A stretch of 64,000 bases of DNA from Thermus antranikianii DSM 12462 (GCF_000423905.1 NZ_AUIW01000011.1:20190-84189); one strand, 5' to 3'; counted from the first letter of the stretch, positions 45,399 to 54,249 are shown. A program made the numbers and translations. The notes: a model not told the origin generated them from the letters alone.

Positions 45399-45401
45399 GG
45401 C

Positions 45402-47228
45402 CTAGCCCTCCGCGTACTGGAGCCGGTATAGGGTGGCATAGTAGCCCCCTTTCTGGAGAAGCTCCTCGTGGGTACCCTCCTCCACCAGGCGCCCTCTTCT
45501 GAAGACCAGGATGCGGTCCACCCGGCGGATGGTGGAAAGGCGGTGGGCGATGACGATGGAGGTCCTTCCCTCCATGGCCCTGTAGAGGGCCTCCTGCAGA
45601 CGCCTTTCCGTTTCCGAATCCACGTTGGCCGTGGCCTCATCCAGGATGAGGAGGATATCCGGATTGGCCAGAAGGGCCCGGACCAAGGCCAGAAGCTGCT
45701 TCTCCCCTGTGGAAAGCCCTGCCCCCCTCTCCCCCACCCGGGTGTGGTAGCCCTGGGGCAGGCGCAAAATGGCCTCGTGCACCCCCAAAAACCGGGCCAC
45801 CTCCACCACCTTCTCCTCGGGGATGGTCTCGTCAAAAAGGCGCAGGTTGTCCAGAATGGTGCCCGAGAAGAGGAAGGGATCCTGGAGCACGATCCCCACG
45901 TGCCGCCTTAGGTCCTCCTGGCGGTAGTTCCGCACATCCTCCCCATCGATGAGCACCCGGCCCCTTTGGGGGTCGTAGAAGCGGGCGATGAGGCTCACCA
46001 CGCTGGTCTTGCCCGCCCCCGTGGCCCCCACCAGGGCCACCTTCTCTCCCCTGGCGATGCGGAAGGAAACCCCCTTGAGCACCCAGTCCTTGTCCGTGGG
46101 CTCCACGCCCTTGGGGGTATAGGCCAGCCAAACCTCCTGAAACTCCACCTCCCCCCGGAAGCGGGCGATGGGCTTGGGGTTTTCCGGGTCCTTGAGCTCC
46201 TCCACCGTGTCCAAAACCCCGAAGATGCGCTCGGCGCTGGCCATGGCTCCCTGGAAGAGGTTGAACTTATCCGAAAGGTCCTGCAGGGGCTGGAAAAGCT
46301 GGCGGGTGTAGTCCACAAAGGCCACCAGAAGCCCCAGGGTGGCCACCCCTCGCACCACCTCACCCCCGCCGTAGAAGAGGAGGCCCGCCACCGCCAGATC
46401 CCCCAGGAACCCCACCACGGGAAAGAAGAGGGCAAACCAGCGCACGATCTCCACCCAGGCCCTAAGGAGGTCCCGGCTCAGGCGGTCAAACTTCTCCTCC
46501 CGTTCCCTTTCCTTCACGAAAAGCTGGATGGTTTCCACCCCGGAAAGGTTTTCCTGCAGGGCGGCGTTCAAGCGGGCCAGGCGCAGGCGCATCTCCCGGT
46601 AAGCGGTGCGCATGCCGTTCCGCACCCAGGCGGTGACCCAGAGGAGCACGGGCACCACCAGGAGGACCACCAGGGTGAGCTTGGGGCTTAAGACCATCAT
46701 GAAGGCCAAGAGGCCCAGGATGGTAAAGAAGTCGGCGATGACCCCCACGAGCCCCCCGGTGATGAACTGGTTGATGGCGTCCACGTCGGAGGTGATGCGG
46801 GTCATGAGGCGGCCCACGGGGTTTTTGTCGTAAAAGCCCGGGTGGAGGCGCATGAGCTTGCCGAAGAGGGCGCTCCTTAAGTCGAAGAGCACCCTTTGCC
46901 CCACCCACTGGATCAGGTAGGTCTGGCCGTAGGTGGCGGCGAAGTTAACCCCCCGCACCAGGAGGAAACCCAGGCTCACCCAAAGGAGAAGGGTAAAGCG
47001 CTCCGCCAGGGGCTTGGCCTCCTTGGGAACCAGGGCCCCGTCGATGGCCCACTTGAAGAAGAGGGGGGTGAGGGCGGCGGTGAGGGTGGTGAGGAGGAGG
47101 AAGAGAAGGGCCAAGGCCACCTGGGCCCGGTAGGGCCTCACGTACTGGAGGATGCGGGCGAAGAGGACCCGGTCAAAGGCCTTGGTGTAGGCGTCCTCCT
47201 GCTCCCTATGGGAGGCATCCTGGCTCAT
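45402..47228 (-). CDS. tmrA: ABC exporter subunit TmrA (catalytic-glutamate half)
   Basis: 608 residues: a charged N-terminal extension, six membrane helices, then an ATPase domain. Walker A GATGAGKTS is normal and Walker B ends in LILDEATANVD with the catalytic glutamate, but the signature is degenerate (LSTGEKQ). This is the split seen in the Thermus heterodimeric exporter TmrAB, where one ATP site is impaired. TmrAB moves peptides and drugs and is used as a TAP model. Overlaps tmrB by 4 bp. Confidence 0.92.
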   Translation of the reverse strand: MSQDASHREQEDAYTKAFDRVLFARILQYVRPYRAQVALALLFLLLTTLTAALTPLFFKWAIDGALVPKEAKPLAERFTLLLWVSLGFLLVRGVNFAATYGQTYLIQWVGQRVLFDLRSALFGKLMRLHPGFYDKNPVGRLMTRITSDVDAINQFITGGLVGVIADFFTILGLLAFMMVLSPKLTLVVLLVVPVLLWVTAWVRNGMRTAYREMRLRLARLNAALQENLSGVETIQLFVKEREREEKFDRLSRDLLRAWVEIVRWFALFFPVVGFLGDLAVAGLLFYGGGEVVRGVATLGLLVAFVDYTRQLFQPLQDLSDKFNLFQGAMASAERIFGVLDTVEELKDPENPKPIARFRGEVEFQEVWLAYTPKGVEPTDKDWVLKGVSFRIARGEKVALVGATGAGKTSVVSLIARFYDPQRGRVLIDGEDVRNYRQEDLRRHVGIVLQDPFLFSGTILDNLRLFDETIPEEKVVEVARFLGVHEAILRLPQGYHTRVGERGAGLSTGEKQLLALVRALLANPDILLILDEATANVDSETERRLQEALYRAMEGRTSIVIAHRLSTIRRVDRILVFRRGRLVEEGTHEELLQKGGYYATLYRLQYAEG

Positions 47229-48967
47229 CCCTCCACCTCCCCTTCCACCTCCATGCGCTGGATGCGATCCAGCTCGGCATAGAGGCCCCCGGCCTCGAGG
47301 AGGCTTTCATGGGTGCCCTCCTCCACGATCCTTCCTTCGTCCAGAACGATGATCCAGTCCGCATGGCGCAGGGTGGCGGTGCGGTGGGAGATGAGGAAGG
47401 TGGTCTGGCGGCCCAGGACGCCTTTCAAGCCCTGAAGGATCCTGGCCTCGGTTTCCGTGTCCACGGCGCTTAGGGCATCGTCCAGGATGAGGATCTTGGG
47501 CCCCTTGGCCAAGGCCCGGGCCAGGGCCACCCGCTGCCGCTGGCCACCCGATAGCGTCACCCCCCGCTCCCCCAGCACGGTCTCGTACCCCTTGGGAAAA
47601 GCGAGGATCTCCTCGTGGATGCCGGCAAGCCTCGCCGCCCACTCCACCCGCTCCCGATCCAGGGTTTCCAGGCCGAAAGCGATATTTTCCAGAATGGTTT
47701 CGCTAAATAGGAAGGGCTCCTGGGGAACCACCCCCACCGCCTGGCGCAGGGTGGCCAGGGGGATCCTCCGCGCCTCATACCCCCCCACGTAAACCCGTCC
47801 CTCCGTGGGGTCCATAAGACGGGGTACGAGGGCGGCAAGGAGGCTTTTCCCCGAGCCCGTGCGCCCGGTGATCCCCAGGGTCATGCCCTCGGGGACGGTG
47901 AGGGTGAGGTCCTTAAGAAGCCAGCGCCCATCCCGCCAAAGGCCCACCCCCTCGAGGCGCACCTCCCCGGAAAGATCGGCCACGGAAAGGGGCAGGGGAT
48001 CCTCGTCGCGAACGGCGGGCTCCCGGTCCAGAAGCTCCAAAAGCCTTTTCAAGCTGGTAAAACCCCGCTGGTACATGGCCATCACCCAGCCGAGGCCCAG
48101 AATGGGCCAGGTGAGCTGGGCCAAATAGGCGTTGAACTGCACCAGCTGGCCCACGCTCATCTCCCCCCGGACCACCATCCCCCCGCCCACCCAGAGGACG
48201 GTGAGGAAGGCAAACCCCATGAGAAAGCCCAGAAGGGCCTGCATGGGCCCCTCCACCTTGGCCAGGGCCAGGCTCTTACCCATGTAGATGCGGTTCAGCT
48301 CCTGGAAACGGGATAGCATGCGCCCTTCCAGGGCATACCCCTTCACCACCCGGATGCCGCTAAAGGCCTCCTGGGCCAGGGTGCTGATCCGGTCAAAGGC
48401 CTCCTGGGCCTCCCGGTAGCGGCGGTCCACGAGCCTCAGGAGGTAGAACATGAAGAGGCCGATGGCGGGCAGGATCAGGGTAAGGTAGAAGGCCAGGCGG
48501 GCGTTCACCGCATACATGGAGCCGAAGGCCAAGAGGACCAAAAAGGAGAGGCGGCTGCCCATCATGACCCCCGGGCCCACCATCTCCCGCACCGCAGAAA
48601 GGTCGGTGTTCAGGCGGTTCATCAAGTCCCCCACCCGCGTCCCCTGGTAGAAGCCCCGGTCCAGGCGGAGGAGGTGGTGGAAGAGGTCCCGCCTCAGGTC
48701 GTACTCCACCTGGCGGCTCGCCACCACGGAGAGGCGGCGCATGAGGTAGGAGAGGAGGCCAGAGGCCCCGGCCGCGAGGAGAAGGCCGAGGGCGTAGTGC
48801 CCGTAGGGCCCGCCGCGGCCGAGGGCGTCCACGGCCAGGCGGAGAAAGTAGGGCCCCAGGACGAAAAAACCGATGGAAAGGAGGCCTGCCCCCACCCCGA
48901 GGAGGTACGGCCCCCGGTAGGGGGCCAGGTAGGGCAGGAGGCGGCGGAGGGCTGACCGCTCGGTCAT
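47225..48967 (-). CDS. tmrB: ABC exporter subunit TmrB (aspartate in place of catalytic glutamate)
   Basis: 580 residues, six membrane helices plus ATPase. Walker A GRTGSGKSLL, perfect signature LSGGQRQ, but Walker B LILDDALSAVD has aspartate where glutamate is catalytic. It pairs with TmrA so that one composite ATP site is consensus and the other degenerate. ATG 48967 follows TAGACT (48980-48975) by 7 bases and GGGAGG is also present. A 14-bp palindrome covers the start codon. Confidence 0.92.
   Translation of the reverse strand: MTERSALRRLLPYLAPYRGPYLLGVGAGLLSIGFFVLGPYFLRLAVDALGRGGPYGHYALGLLLAAGASGLLSYLMRRLSVVASRQVEYDLRRDLFHHLLRLDRGFYQGTRVGDLMNRLNTDLSAVREMVGPGVMMGSRLSFLVLLAFGSMYAVNARLAFYLTLILPAIGLFMFYLLRLVDRRYREAQEAFDRISTLAQEAFSGIRVVKGYALEGRMLSRFQELNRIYMGKSLALAKVEGPMQALLGFLMGFAFLTVLWVGGGMVVRGEMSVGQLVQFNAYLAQLTWPILGLGWVMAMYQRGFTSLKRLLELLDREPAVRDEDPLPLSVADLSGEVRLEGVGLWRDGRWLLKDLTLTVPEGMTLGITGRTGSGKSLLAALVPRLMDPTEGRVYVGGYEARRIPLATLRQAVGVVPQEPFLFSETILENIAFGLETLDRERVEWAARLAGIHEEILAFPKGYETVLGERGVTLSGGQRQRVALARALAKGPKILILDDALSAVDTETEARILQGLKGVLGRQTTFLISHRTATLRHADWIIVLDEGRIVEEGTHESLLEAGGLYAELDRIQRMEVEGEVEG
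48953..48966. promoter_or_regulatory. TGACCG-type palindrome over the tmrB start
   Basis: TGACCGCTCGGTCA is a perfect 14-bp inverted repeat just inside the tmrB coding start, 9-27 bases downstream of its -10 box. Size and symmetry suit a TetR-family repressor. It shares half-sites with the palindrome in the MFS exporter promoter at 16270-16279. Confidence 0.5.
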
Positions 48968-49166
48968 GCCTCCCAGTCTACCCTAGCCCCGCCCCGCAAA
49001 CTAAGTGCCCCCACATAGCTTCCAGGAATCGGGGCCACCCCAGGCAGGGAGTGGCCGGCTCCTGCCAGCGGGGGCGCTCCCCAGGGCCTTTGCTTTCCCG
49101 ATAGAGGGGGCGGAGGCGACTGGGGTGGGGCCGCAGCCCCCCAGGGCGCGGACCAGAAGGAAGGGC

Positions 49167-51629
49167 CTAGCGCAAAAGAAGCCGCACCTCCTTCCCCCGC
49201 TCCACCTCCCCCTGCCGGGCTTTTACCTGAAGGGAAAGCGCCGCAAGCGATCCGGTAAAGCGCTCTGCCCCCCTGAAAAGGGCCTCCTCCACCCGGAAGG
49301 TCCCCACAAAGACCCACGGGGGGCCTTCCCCTTCACGCCTAAGAGGAAGGGCCCCGGTGGGCAAGACGAGGTGGACCTCCTCCGCGGGGAACAGGGTCTC
49401 CACCCGCACCCGAACCCTCTCCCCCAGGGAGGCTCGAGGGGGGTCCAGCCGCACCGAGAGGAGTTCCTTTCCCGGGTTCAGGGGGAGGAGGACCCGGCTC
49501 TCCCCTCCTTTTGCCCTTAGGACCACCTCCAGCCTTTCCCGGGCCTCCCAGGGCACCTGGAAGAGGAGGACGAGGTCGTCTCCCTCCCGCCTTTCCCCCA
49601 GGACGGGCAGGGAGAGGGAAACTTCCCCAGGAGAACCCCCCTCCAGGCGCACCCGCACCTGGGCCACCTCCCCTGGGGCCACCTCGAGGGGCCACTCCAC
49701 CCTCAGGGGCCGCGCCTCGGATAGAGGCACGGTGGGGATAGGGGTGAAAGCGAGGAGAACCTCCTTTCGGCCCAAAGGCTCCAGGGCCACTTCCTCTTCC
49801 CCTGCCCGGAAGCCCGGGAGCGCCTCGGGGAGGAGGCGGTAGGTCCCCGGGAAGAGGAAGGCCTCGCCGCCACAGGGCACGAAGGCCCCCACCTCCCCCA
49901 CCAGGTGGGCTCCCCGCCCCCCGCCCTCGCACCGGAGGCGAAGGACGGAGGCGGGTCTTAGGGCGAGGACGGGAGGGGGGTCGCCCGGTTTCCAAGAGAC
50001 CTCGGTGGGAAGGGCGAGAAGCCCCTCGGGGGGAAGGGCCTTGAGGCGGGCCCCAGCCCTCGGCGCGTAGAGGCGAAACCGCCCGTTTTCGTCCGTTTCC
50101 ACAGGGGCGAGGCCCCCCTCTACCCTCGCCCCCCTCACGGGCTTCCCCAAGAGCTCCACCCGGCCTTCCAAGGGCACCTCCTCGTACCCCCCGAGGGCGA
50201 GGGTGACCTCCTCGGGCACGGGGAAGCGGAAGGCGTAGCTCCCAAAGAGCCCGAATCAGAGCCCCCTCCCGTCCCCTCTCCCCTCGAGCCTCAGGGCGTA
50301 GGGGGCTTCCCGCCACTCCAGGAAGCCCAAAAGCCCCGAGGAGGAGAGGTCCAGGCCCAGGGCCAGGGGGGCCTCGAGGTAGCCCACCCCCAGGCCGAAG
50401 GCAACGGCGGAGCCGAACTCCAGCCGACCCCTGAGGGAAAAGGGAGGGCGCGTGTACCCCGCCTGGAGGCCCAGGGTGGGTCCTCCCCCGTAGCCCACCC
50501 GGAGGGCGTAGGTGAAGCCCCCCTCCGATCCCGCGTACCCCAGGCGGAAGGTGGGGCCCGAAGGGGAGAACCCCCCTTCCCCTTCCCACCCCTTTGTGGC
50601 GAACCCCAGGTAGGCCCCGCCTTCCCACCGGGCGTAAAGGCGGGGGTCGCCGTAGCGCTCCAGCCGCAGGGAAACCCCCTCAGGTTTGGCCAAGGGGAGG
50701 GTGCCGGAGAAGGCCCAGGTGCCGTCGGCCAAGCCCACGCTCAAGGCCTCAAGGGAGAGGCGGAAGCGGTAGAGGGCCTCTCCCGAGTACCCCACTTCCA
50801 AGGCGGGCGGGTAGCCCAGGGTCCCCTCCCAGGGGCCTTCCCGAAGGCCAAGCCGGGCCTCCTCTATTCCCCGCCCTCCCGTTGCCCTAAACCCAAAGGA
50901 AAGGTTTCCTGCGCCCACCCCCACCCTGACGGAGGGATGGGGTCCCTCCAGGGCGAGGGCGAGGCGTACCTCCCGGGAGAGGCCTCCCTCCAGGGCGAGC
51001 CGGAGGGAGGGGGGTGCCCCGGAAGCGTACTCCCCCTCCAGAAGGCCCGAAAGGGTGTAGGGAAGGGGCCTCCCTCCCTCGGGGCGCACCCGGACCAGGT
51101 AGACCTCCTTCCTTCCCTCCCAGAAGAGGCCCAGGCGGAGGAGGCCGAAGCCCGATAGGGGAATCTCCGCTTGCCTCTCCTCCCCGGGGGGAAGGGAGAG
51201 GGCGAGGGGAGAGAAGGCCACCTCGCTCCCCTCGGCGGGGGCGAGCTGTACCCTTAGGGACAGGTTTCCCTCGTTCTTGAGGGCGAGGCGCAGGCTCCTT
51301 CCCGCCACCTCCCCGGGCACCTGGGCCCTAAGCCTGGCCAGGGCCTCCACGGTCACCTCTTTGCAGAAAGTCTTCTCCGAAGCGACCCGGAGGCACACCC
51401 GGTAGGTCCCAGGGGGGAAGCGAGGGGGCACCTCCACCGCCACCAGGACCACTCCCCCGTCCGAGGCTTGGGGGGCGAGGAGGAGGGGGAGGTCGGAGGC
51501 CCCCTCCAAAGGCCCCGGGGGGAGGCCCGGGAAGGGGAGGACCACCACCTCGCCGGGCCTCGCCCCCAGGGCCAGGGCGAGGAGGGGGAAGAGGGCGGAA
51601 GCAAGCCTCAAAAAAGCCTCTCTCCCCAT
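49167..51629 (-). pseudogene. Usher-like outer-membrane beta-barrel protein, interrupted by in-frame TGA
   Basis: One reading frame of 819 sense codons broken only by TGA at 50258-50256 after residue 457. Residues 1-22 are a signal peptide. Residues 25-180 look like an N-terminal Ig-like or usher N-domain with a close cysteine pair (VCLRV, TFCKEV). Residues 190-475 are a run of short amphipathic strands with alternating small, charged and aromatic residues, typical of an outer-membrane barrel, spanning the TGA (GRGL-stop-FGLFGSYAFRFP). After that come a carboxypeptidase-regulatory-like fold (VETDENGRFRLYAPRAG) and further Ig-like domains. The gene lies last after subunit and chaperone genes, as an usher would. 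No usher family signature is recognised, so the call rests on architecture. The TGA may be a true nonsense mutation or a base error. Confidence 0.6.
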
Positions 51630-52225
51630 CAGTCGCTCTCCAGGCTATAGGTCAGGGTGAGGACCCCCTGGGCGGGAAGGGAAGGGAAGGCGTCGGTTGG
51701 GGAAAGCTCCAGGAAGTAGTAGACCCAGAGGAGCGCCGTGGTGTTGCGGGCCACGCTGGCGAGGCCCCGCCCATCGGGCACGGCGGAGAGGAGGGTGGGG
51801 GTAGGGACGTGGTTCGTGGCACTCCCTGAGACCACCTGGACGAACACATAGAGGCGTCCTTGCCAGTCCCCGGGCACGGGGAGGCTTCCGGTCACGCCGC
51901 TTACCCGGAAGCACCGGGTGGTGCCCGCCCCGCAGAGGGCCCCCCCGCCCCCGCCTCTATTCGGAGTGGTGAGGGTGCAGGCCACCCGCCCCCCTGACCC
52001 GCCCACCACCTGCGTGGGCAGGAAGCGCATGGAGGAGACGCCCTCCAAAAGGAGGAGGTAGGAGGCGAGGTTCGCCACGTAGTAGCTCTGCCCCCCCACG
52101 GTGAGGGTCTGGAGGGGGCCGGAAGCGGAGAAGTCAAAGAGGAGGTCGGTGGCGTCGCAGGAGGCGGTCTGGGCCCAGGCCCGGGAGAACCCGAGGAGAA
52201 GGAGGAGGGCTAGGGCACGTCCCAT
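51629..52225 (-). CDS. Secreted subunit without N-terminal extension (candidate pilus tip)
   Basis: 198 residues with a signal peptide (about 1-18). The mature protein begins at once with SCDATDLLFDFS (24-32), homologous to CDS 53015's LDATDYLFDFT, but it lacks the beta-strand extension that precedes this motif there. Four cysteines (C23, then in ACTL, LCGAG and RCFR) could form disulfides. It ends in TLTYSLESD. In chaperone-usher pili a subunit with no donor strand caps the fibre, so a tip role is inferred. Stop and usher start share one base; its own start overlaps the chaperone by 16 bp. Confidence 0.7.
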   Translation of the reverse strand: MGRALALLLLLGFSRAWAQTASCDATDLLFDFSASGPLQTLTVGGQSYYVANLASYLLLLEGVSSMRFLPTQVVGGSGGRVACTLTTPNRGGGGGALCGAGTTRCFRVSGVTGSLPVPGDWQGRLYVFVQVVSGSATNHVPTPTLLSAVPDGRGLASVARNTTALLWVYYFLELSPTDAFPSLPAQGVLTLTYSLESD

Positions 52226-52959
52226 GTTCCCTCCGCCGCGTACCGCCCGTAGGCGCCCTCCAGGATCAGGGCCACCCGGTAGCGCCCCCTAGGGAGGGGA
52301 GGGTCGGGCCTCAGGAAAAGCTCCCGGTATCCGCCCGGGAAGACGGGGACCGCCTCCAGGGGAAGCCTCGCCACCTCCCTGCCCTCCCCGTCAAAGACCC
52401 GGGCTTCCCCCGAGACCCTCTCTAGGACGTTCCCCGGGTTCTCCAGGAGGAGGGGAAGGCTCTCCCCCGCTCCCCCCACCTTCGCCCGGAAGGCCGGGCG
52501 CTCCGTGCCCCGGAGGGTCAGGTAGACGGCGAGGCCGAGTTCGGGGCGGACGGAAAGCCGCACCCCTCCCCTCTCCAGGGGCCTTGGGCTCGTGGAGAAC
52601 ACCACCAGGCAGGCGAGGGTGCCCTCTCCTTGGGGGGCCTTCACCCGGACCCGGACCTCGGCGCTCCCCCCGGGCGGGAGGACAAGGGCGGTGGGGGCCA
52701 CCTCGAGGTGGGGGCAGAGGTTCCGCTTGGGGCTTTCCACCACGTTCCCCCTGGGATCCAAGGCGAAGGGAAGGAGGCGGACCTGGAGGGCCTCCTCCCG
52801 GAGGAGGCCGTTCTTGAGGACCACCCGCTCTTCGGCGCTTCCCCCAAAGGGAAGGGCGAACTCCAGCCTCGCCGGGGAGAGGGCGAGGTCGGCCTGGGCC
52901 AGGGCGAGGGGGAGGAGGGCCAAGAAGAGGGCGTTTAGGCCAAGGGCGAGGCGTTTCAT
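52210..52959 (-). CDS. Periplasmic chaperone-like protein (two Ig-like domains)
   Basis: 249 residues with signal peptide 1-21. The first domain (about 23-150) follows the PapD-type plan: a starting LALSPARLEFALP strand, VLKNGLLREEALQVRLLPF, LVLPPGGSAEVRVRV, and an exposed strand GVRLSVRPELGLAVYLTLRG at the place of the subunit-binding G strand. The second domain (150-249) is another Ig-like fold. Similar to archaic (Csu-like) chaperones in layout rather than in clear sequence signature. TTAGAT lies 6 bases before the ATG and a terminator lies further upstream, so this gene may have its own leaderless start. Confidence 0.68.
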   Translation of the reverse strand: MKRLALGLNALFLALLPLALAQADLALSPARLEFALPFGGSAEERVVLKNGLLREEALQVRLLPFALDPRGNVVESPKRNLCPHLEVAPTALVLPPGGSAEVRVRVKAPQGEGTLACLVVFSTSPRPLERGGVRLSVRPELGLAVYLTLRGTERPAFRAKVGGAGESLPLLLENPGNVLERVSGEARVFDGEGREVARLPLEAVPVFPGGYRELFLRPDPPLPRGRYRVALILEGAYGRYAAEGTWDVP

Positions 52960-52969
52960 GGTCCCATCT

Positions 52970-53002
52970 AAAGAAAGGGGAAGGGGCCTTCGCCCCCTCC
53001 CC
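52970..53002 (-). terminator. Terminator between the major subunit and chaperone genes
   Basis: Reading on the minus strand, GGGGAGGGGGC (53002-52992), GAAG loop, GCCCCTTCCCC (52987-52977), then TTTCTTT. One G-U pair in an otherwise perfect 11-bp stem. Partial read-through would favour the major subunit. Confidence 0.8.
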
Positions 53003-53014
53003 GGCTCCCCTTCC

Positions 53015-53626
53015 TCAGGGCGAGGTGAGGAGGAGGTTGAGGGTGATGCTTTCGTTCAGGCCACCGAGAGGGATGTCGTCGTTGATGTTCATGGTGAAGA
53101 GATAGTAGAGCTTGTACACCGACTTGCCCTGGCCTCCCGTGGAGGCACCGAAGAGGGAGAGGCCCTGAGCGATTGGGGTGGGCGAGGGAGTTGACGAGGC
53201 CCCTTTCCCGGAGAGCTTCTCGGCGAAGACCTTCACCCGGTTGTTGCCCAGGCTGAGGGTGCCCCCGATGCTGTCCACCTTCACCGTCCACTGGGCCCGG
53301 TTGGTCTTGACGGTGACGGTGCCGTACTCCGCCCCGTTCGTCCCCGCAACGGACGTGGGGGCGAAGTCCTGGGTGGAGCCTGCCTCCAGGAAGTTGAGGT
53401 AGGCCGCCCTAGAGGCCTTGGTGTAGGCGGTATTGCCCACGGTGGTGGTCTCCGTGCCCTGGAGGGTGGCGTCGGTGAAGTCAAACAGGTAGTCCGTGGC
53501 GTCTAGGCTGAGCTGGAGGACGGAAGGGACCTTCACCGTGACCGTGTGGCTGTCCGTGTTGGTCTGGGCCAGGGCGAGGCCCGAGAAGAGGACCGATAGG
53601 ATCCCAAGGCCGATAAGCTTCCTCAT
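53015..53626 (-). CDS. Major pilin-like secreted subunit with donor-strand-like extension
   Basis: 203 residues from ATG 53626, which has AAGGAGG 8 bases upstream; the in-frame GTG 53635 overlaps that site. Signal peptide 1-20. Mature residues 26-41 form a strand of alternating hydrophobic residues (HTVTVKVPSVLQLSL), followed by LDATDYLFDFT (41-51), shared with the second subunit. The rest is Thr/Ser/Asn-rich beta structure without cysteines, ending SITLNLLLTSP. The extension is what a chaperone-usher pilin uses to complement its neighbour. It has the strongest ribosome site of the cluster and a terminator behind it, so it is likely the abundant subunit. Confidence 0.7.
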   Translation of the reverse strand: MRKLIGLGILSVLFSGLALAQTNTDSHTVTVKVPSVLQLSLDATDYLFDFTDATLQGTETTTVGNTAYTKASRAAYLNFLEAGSTQDFAPTSVAGTNGAEYGTVTVKTNRAQWTVKVDSIGGTLSLGNNRVKVFAEKLSGKGASSTPSPTPIAQGLSLFGASTGGQGKSVYKLYYLFTMNINDDIPLGGLNESITLNLLLTSP

Positions 53627-53742
53627 GTTCTGCACCTCCTTGTGCAGAGGGCCGGTCGCGCCACTCGCTCCCCCTCGGCCCCTGGCGCCCGTCTTGGGCT
53701 CGAGGGTTCACCGCTTCCCTCAAGATCCACCTTACCGGCGCG

Positions 53743-53787
53743 TGTGAAAACTGTGTGAAAGACCAGTTTGTGTGAAAGCTGCGTGAA
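53743..53787 (-). promoter_or_regulatory. Pho-box-like repeat array
   Basis: On the minus strand there are four TTCACA-like hexamers: 53787-53782 (TTCACG), 53776-53771, 53759-53754 and 53748-53743. Within each pair the period is 11 bases and the pairs are 28 apart. Direct TT(A/C/T)ACA repeats with 5-base gaps are the known form of Bacillus PhoP sites. TAAGGT at 53734-53729 could be the -10 box for the pilin operon. A regulatory link to phosphate is suggested by the phoA gene nearby but not shown. Confidence 0.5.
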
Positions 53788-53901
53788 AACCTAGAAGCCA
53801 GGTCATCAACCCCTCGCATCCCTTTTGACCCGAAGAGGCCCATTTTGGTCTTGAAGGCGGGGATAAGGAGCCCCCGGCAGGGGTGGGAGGACCGCCGCCT
53901 C

Positions 53902-54249
53902 ATGCCAACCCTGCCCTCCACCGTTTTCCAGAAGCAAGGGCTTACCCTGGAGCTGGACCTTCCAGAAGAGCCTTGCCGGGTCCTGGCCCATCCCGCCGCG
54001 CTCCAGGCAATGGTGGTGACCCTCCTGGAAAACGCCCTTCAGCACACCGCCCGTGGGGGCAAGGTCACGGTCAGGGTGCACGGGAACCAACTTACCGTGG
54101 AGAATGCACCCAGCCATCCCAATCCCGGTACGGGTCTAGGCCTGCGATTGGTGCAAACCCTAGCCCGAGCTCAGGGGGGAAGCGTGCACCTGGAAGCAGG
54201 AGCTGGATTTCGCGCCAAGGTGCACCTTCCCCCCTATCCCGGGGCCTAG
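53902..54249 (+). pseudogene. Remnant of a sensor histidine kinase (ATPase end only)
   Basis: About 115 residues of a HATPase_c domain: LELDLPEEPCRVLAHPAAL, the N box LLENALQHT and the G2 box PGTGLGLRLVQTLARAQGG. The dimerisation/phosphoacceptor helices, membrane part and sensor are absent upstream, and the usual G1 motif is poor (VENAPSH). Its stop shares CTAG with the convergent phoA. It looks like the 3' end of a deleted kinase gene; PhoR is tempting given the neighbour but cannot be established. Confidence 0.7.

Noticed and set aside
50256..50258. Selenocysteine or programmed readthrough at the in-frame TGA
   Set aside because: The site lies in a barrel strand, not a redox motif. I see no obvious selenocysteine-type stem loop after it and have no reason to expect the machinery in Thermus.
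53743..53787. CRISPR-like array
   Set aside because: Only four hexamer-sized units with 11-base spacing; no repeats of 28-37 bases and no spacers.
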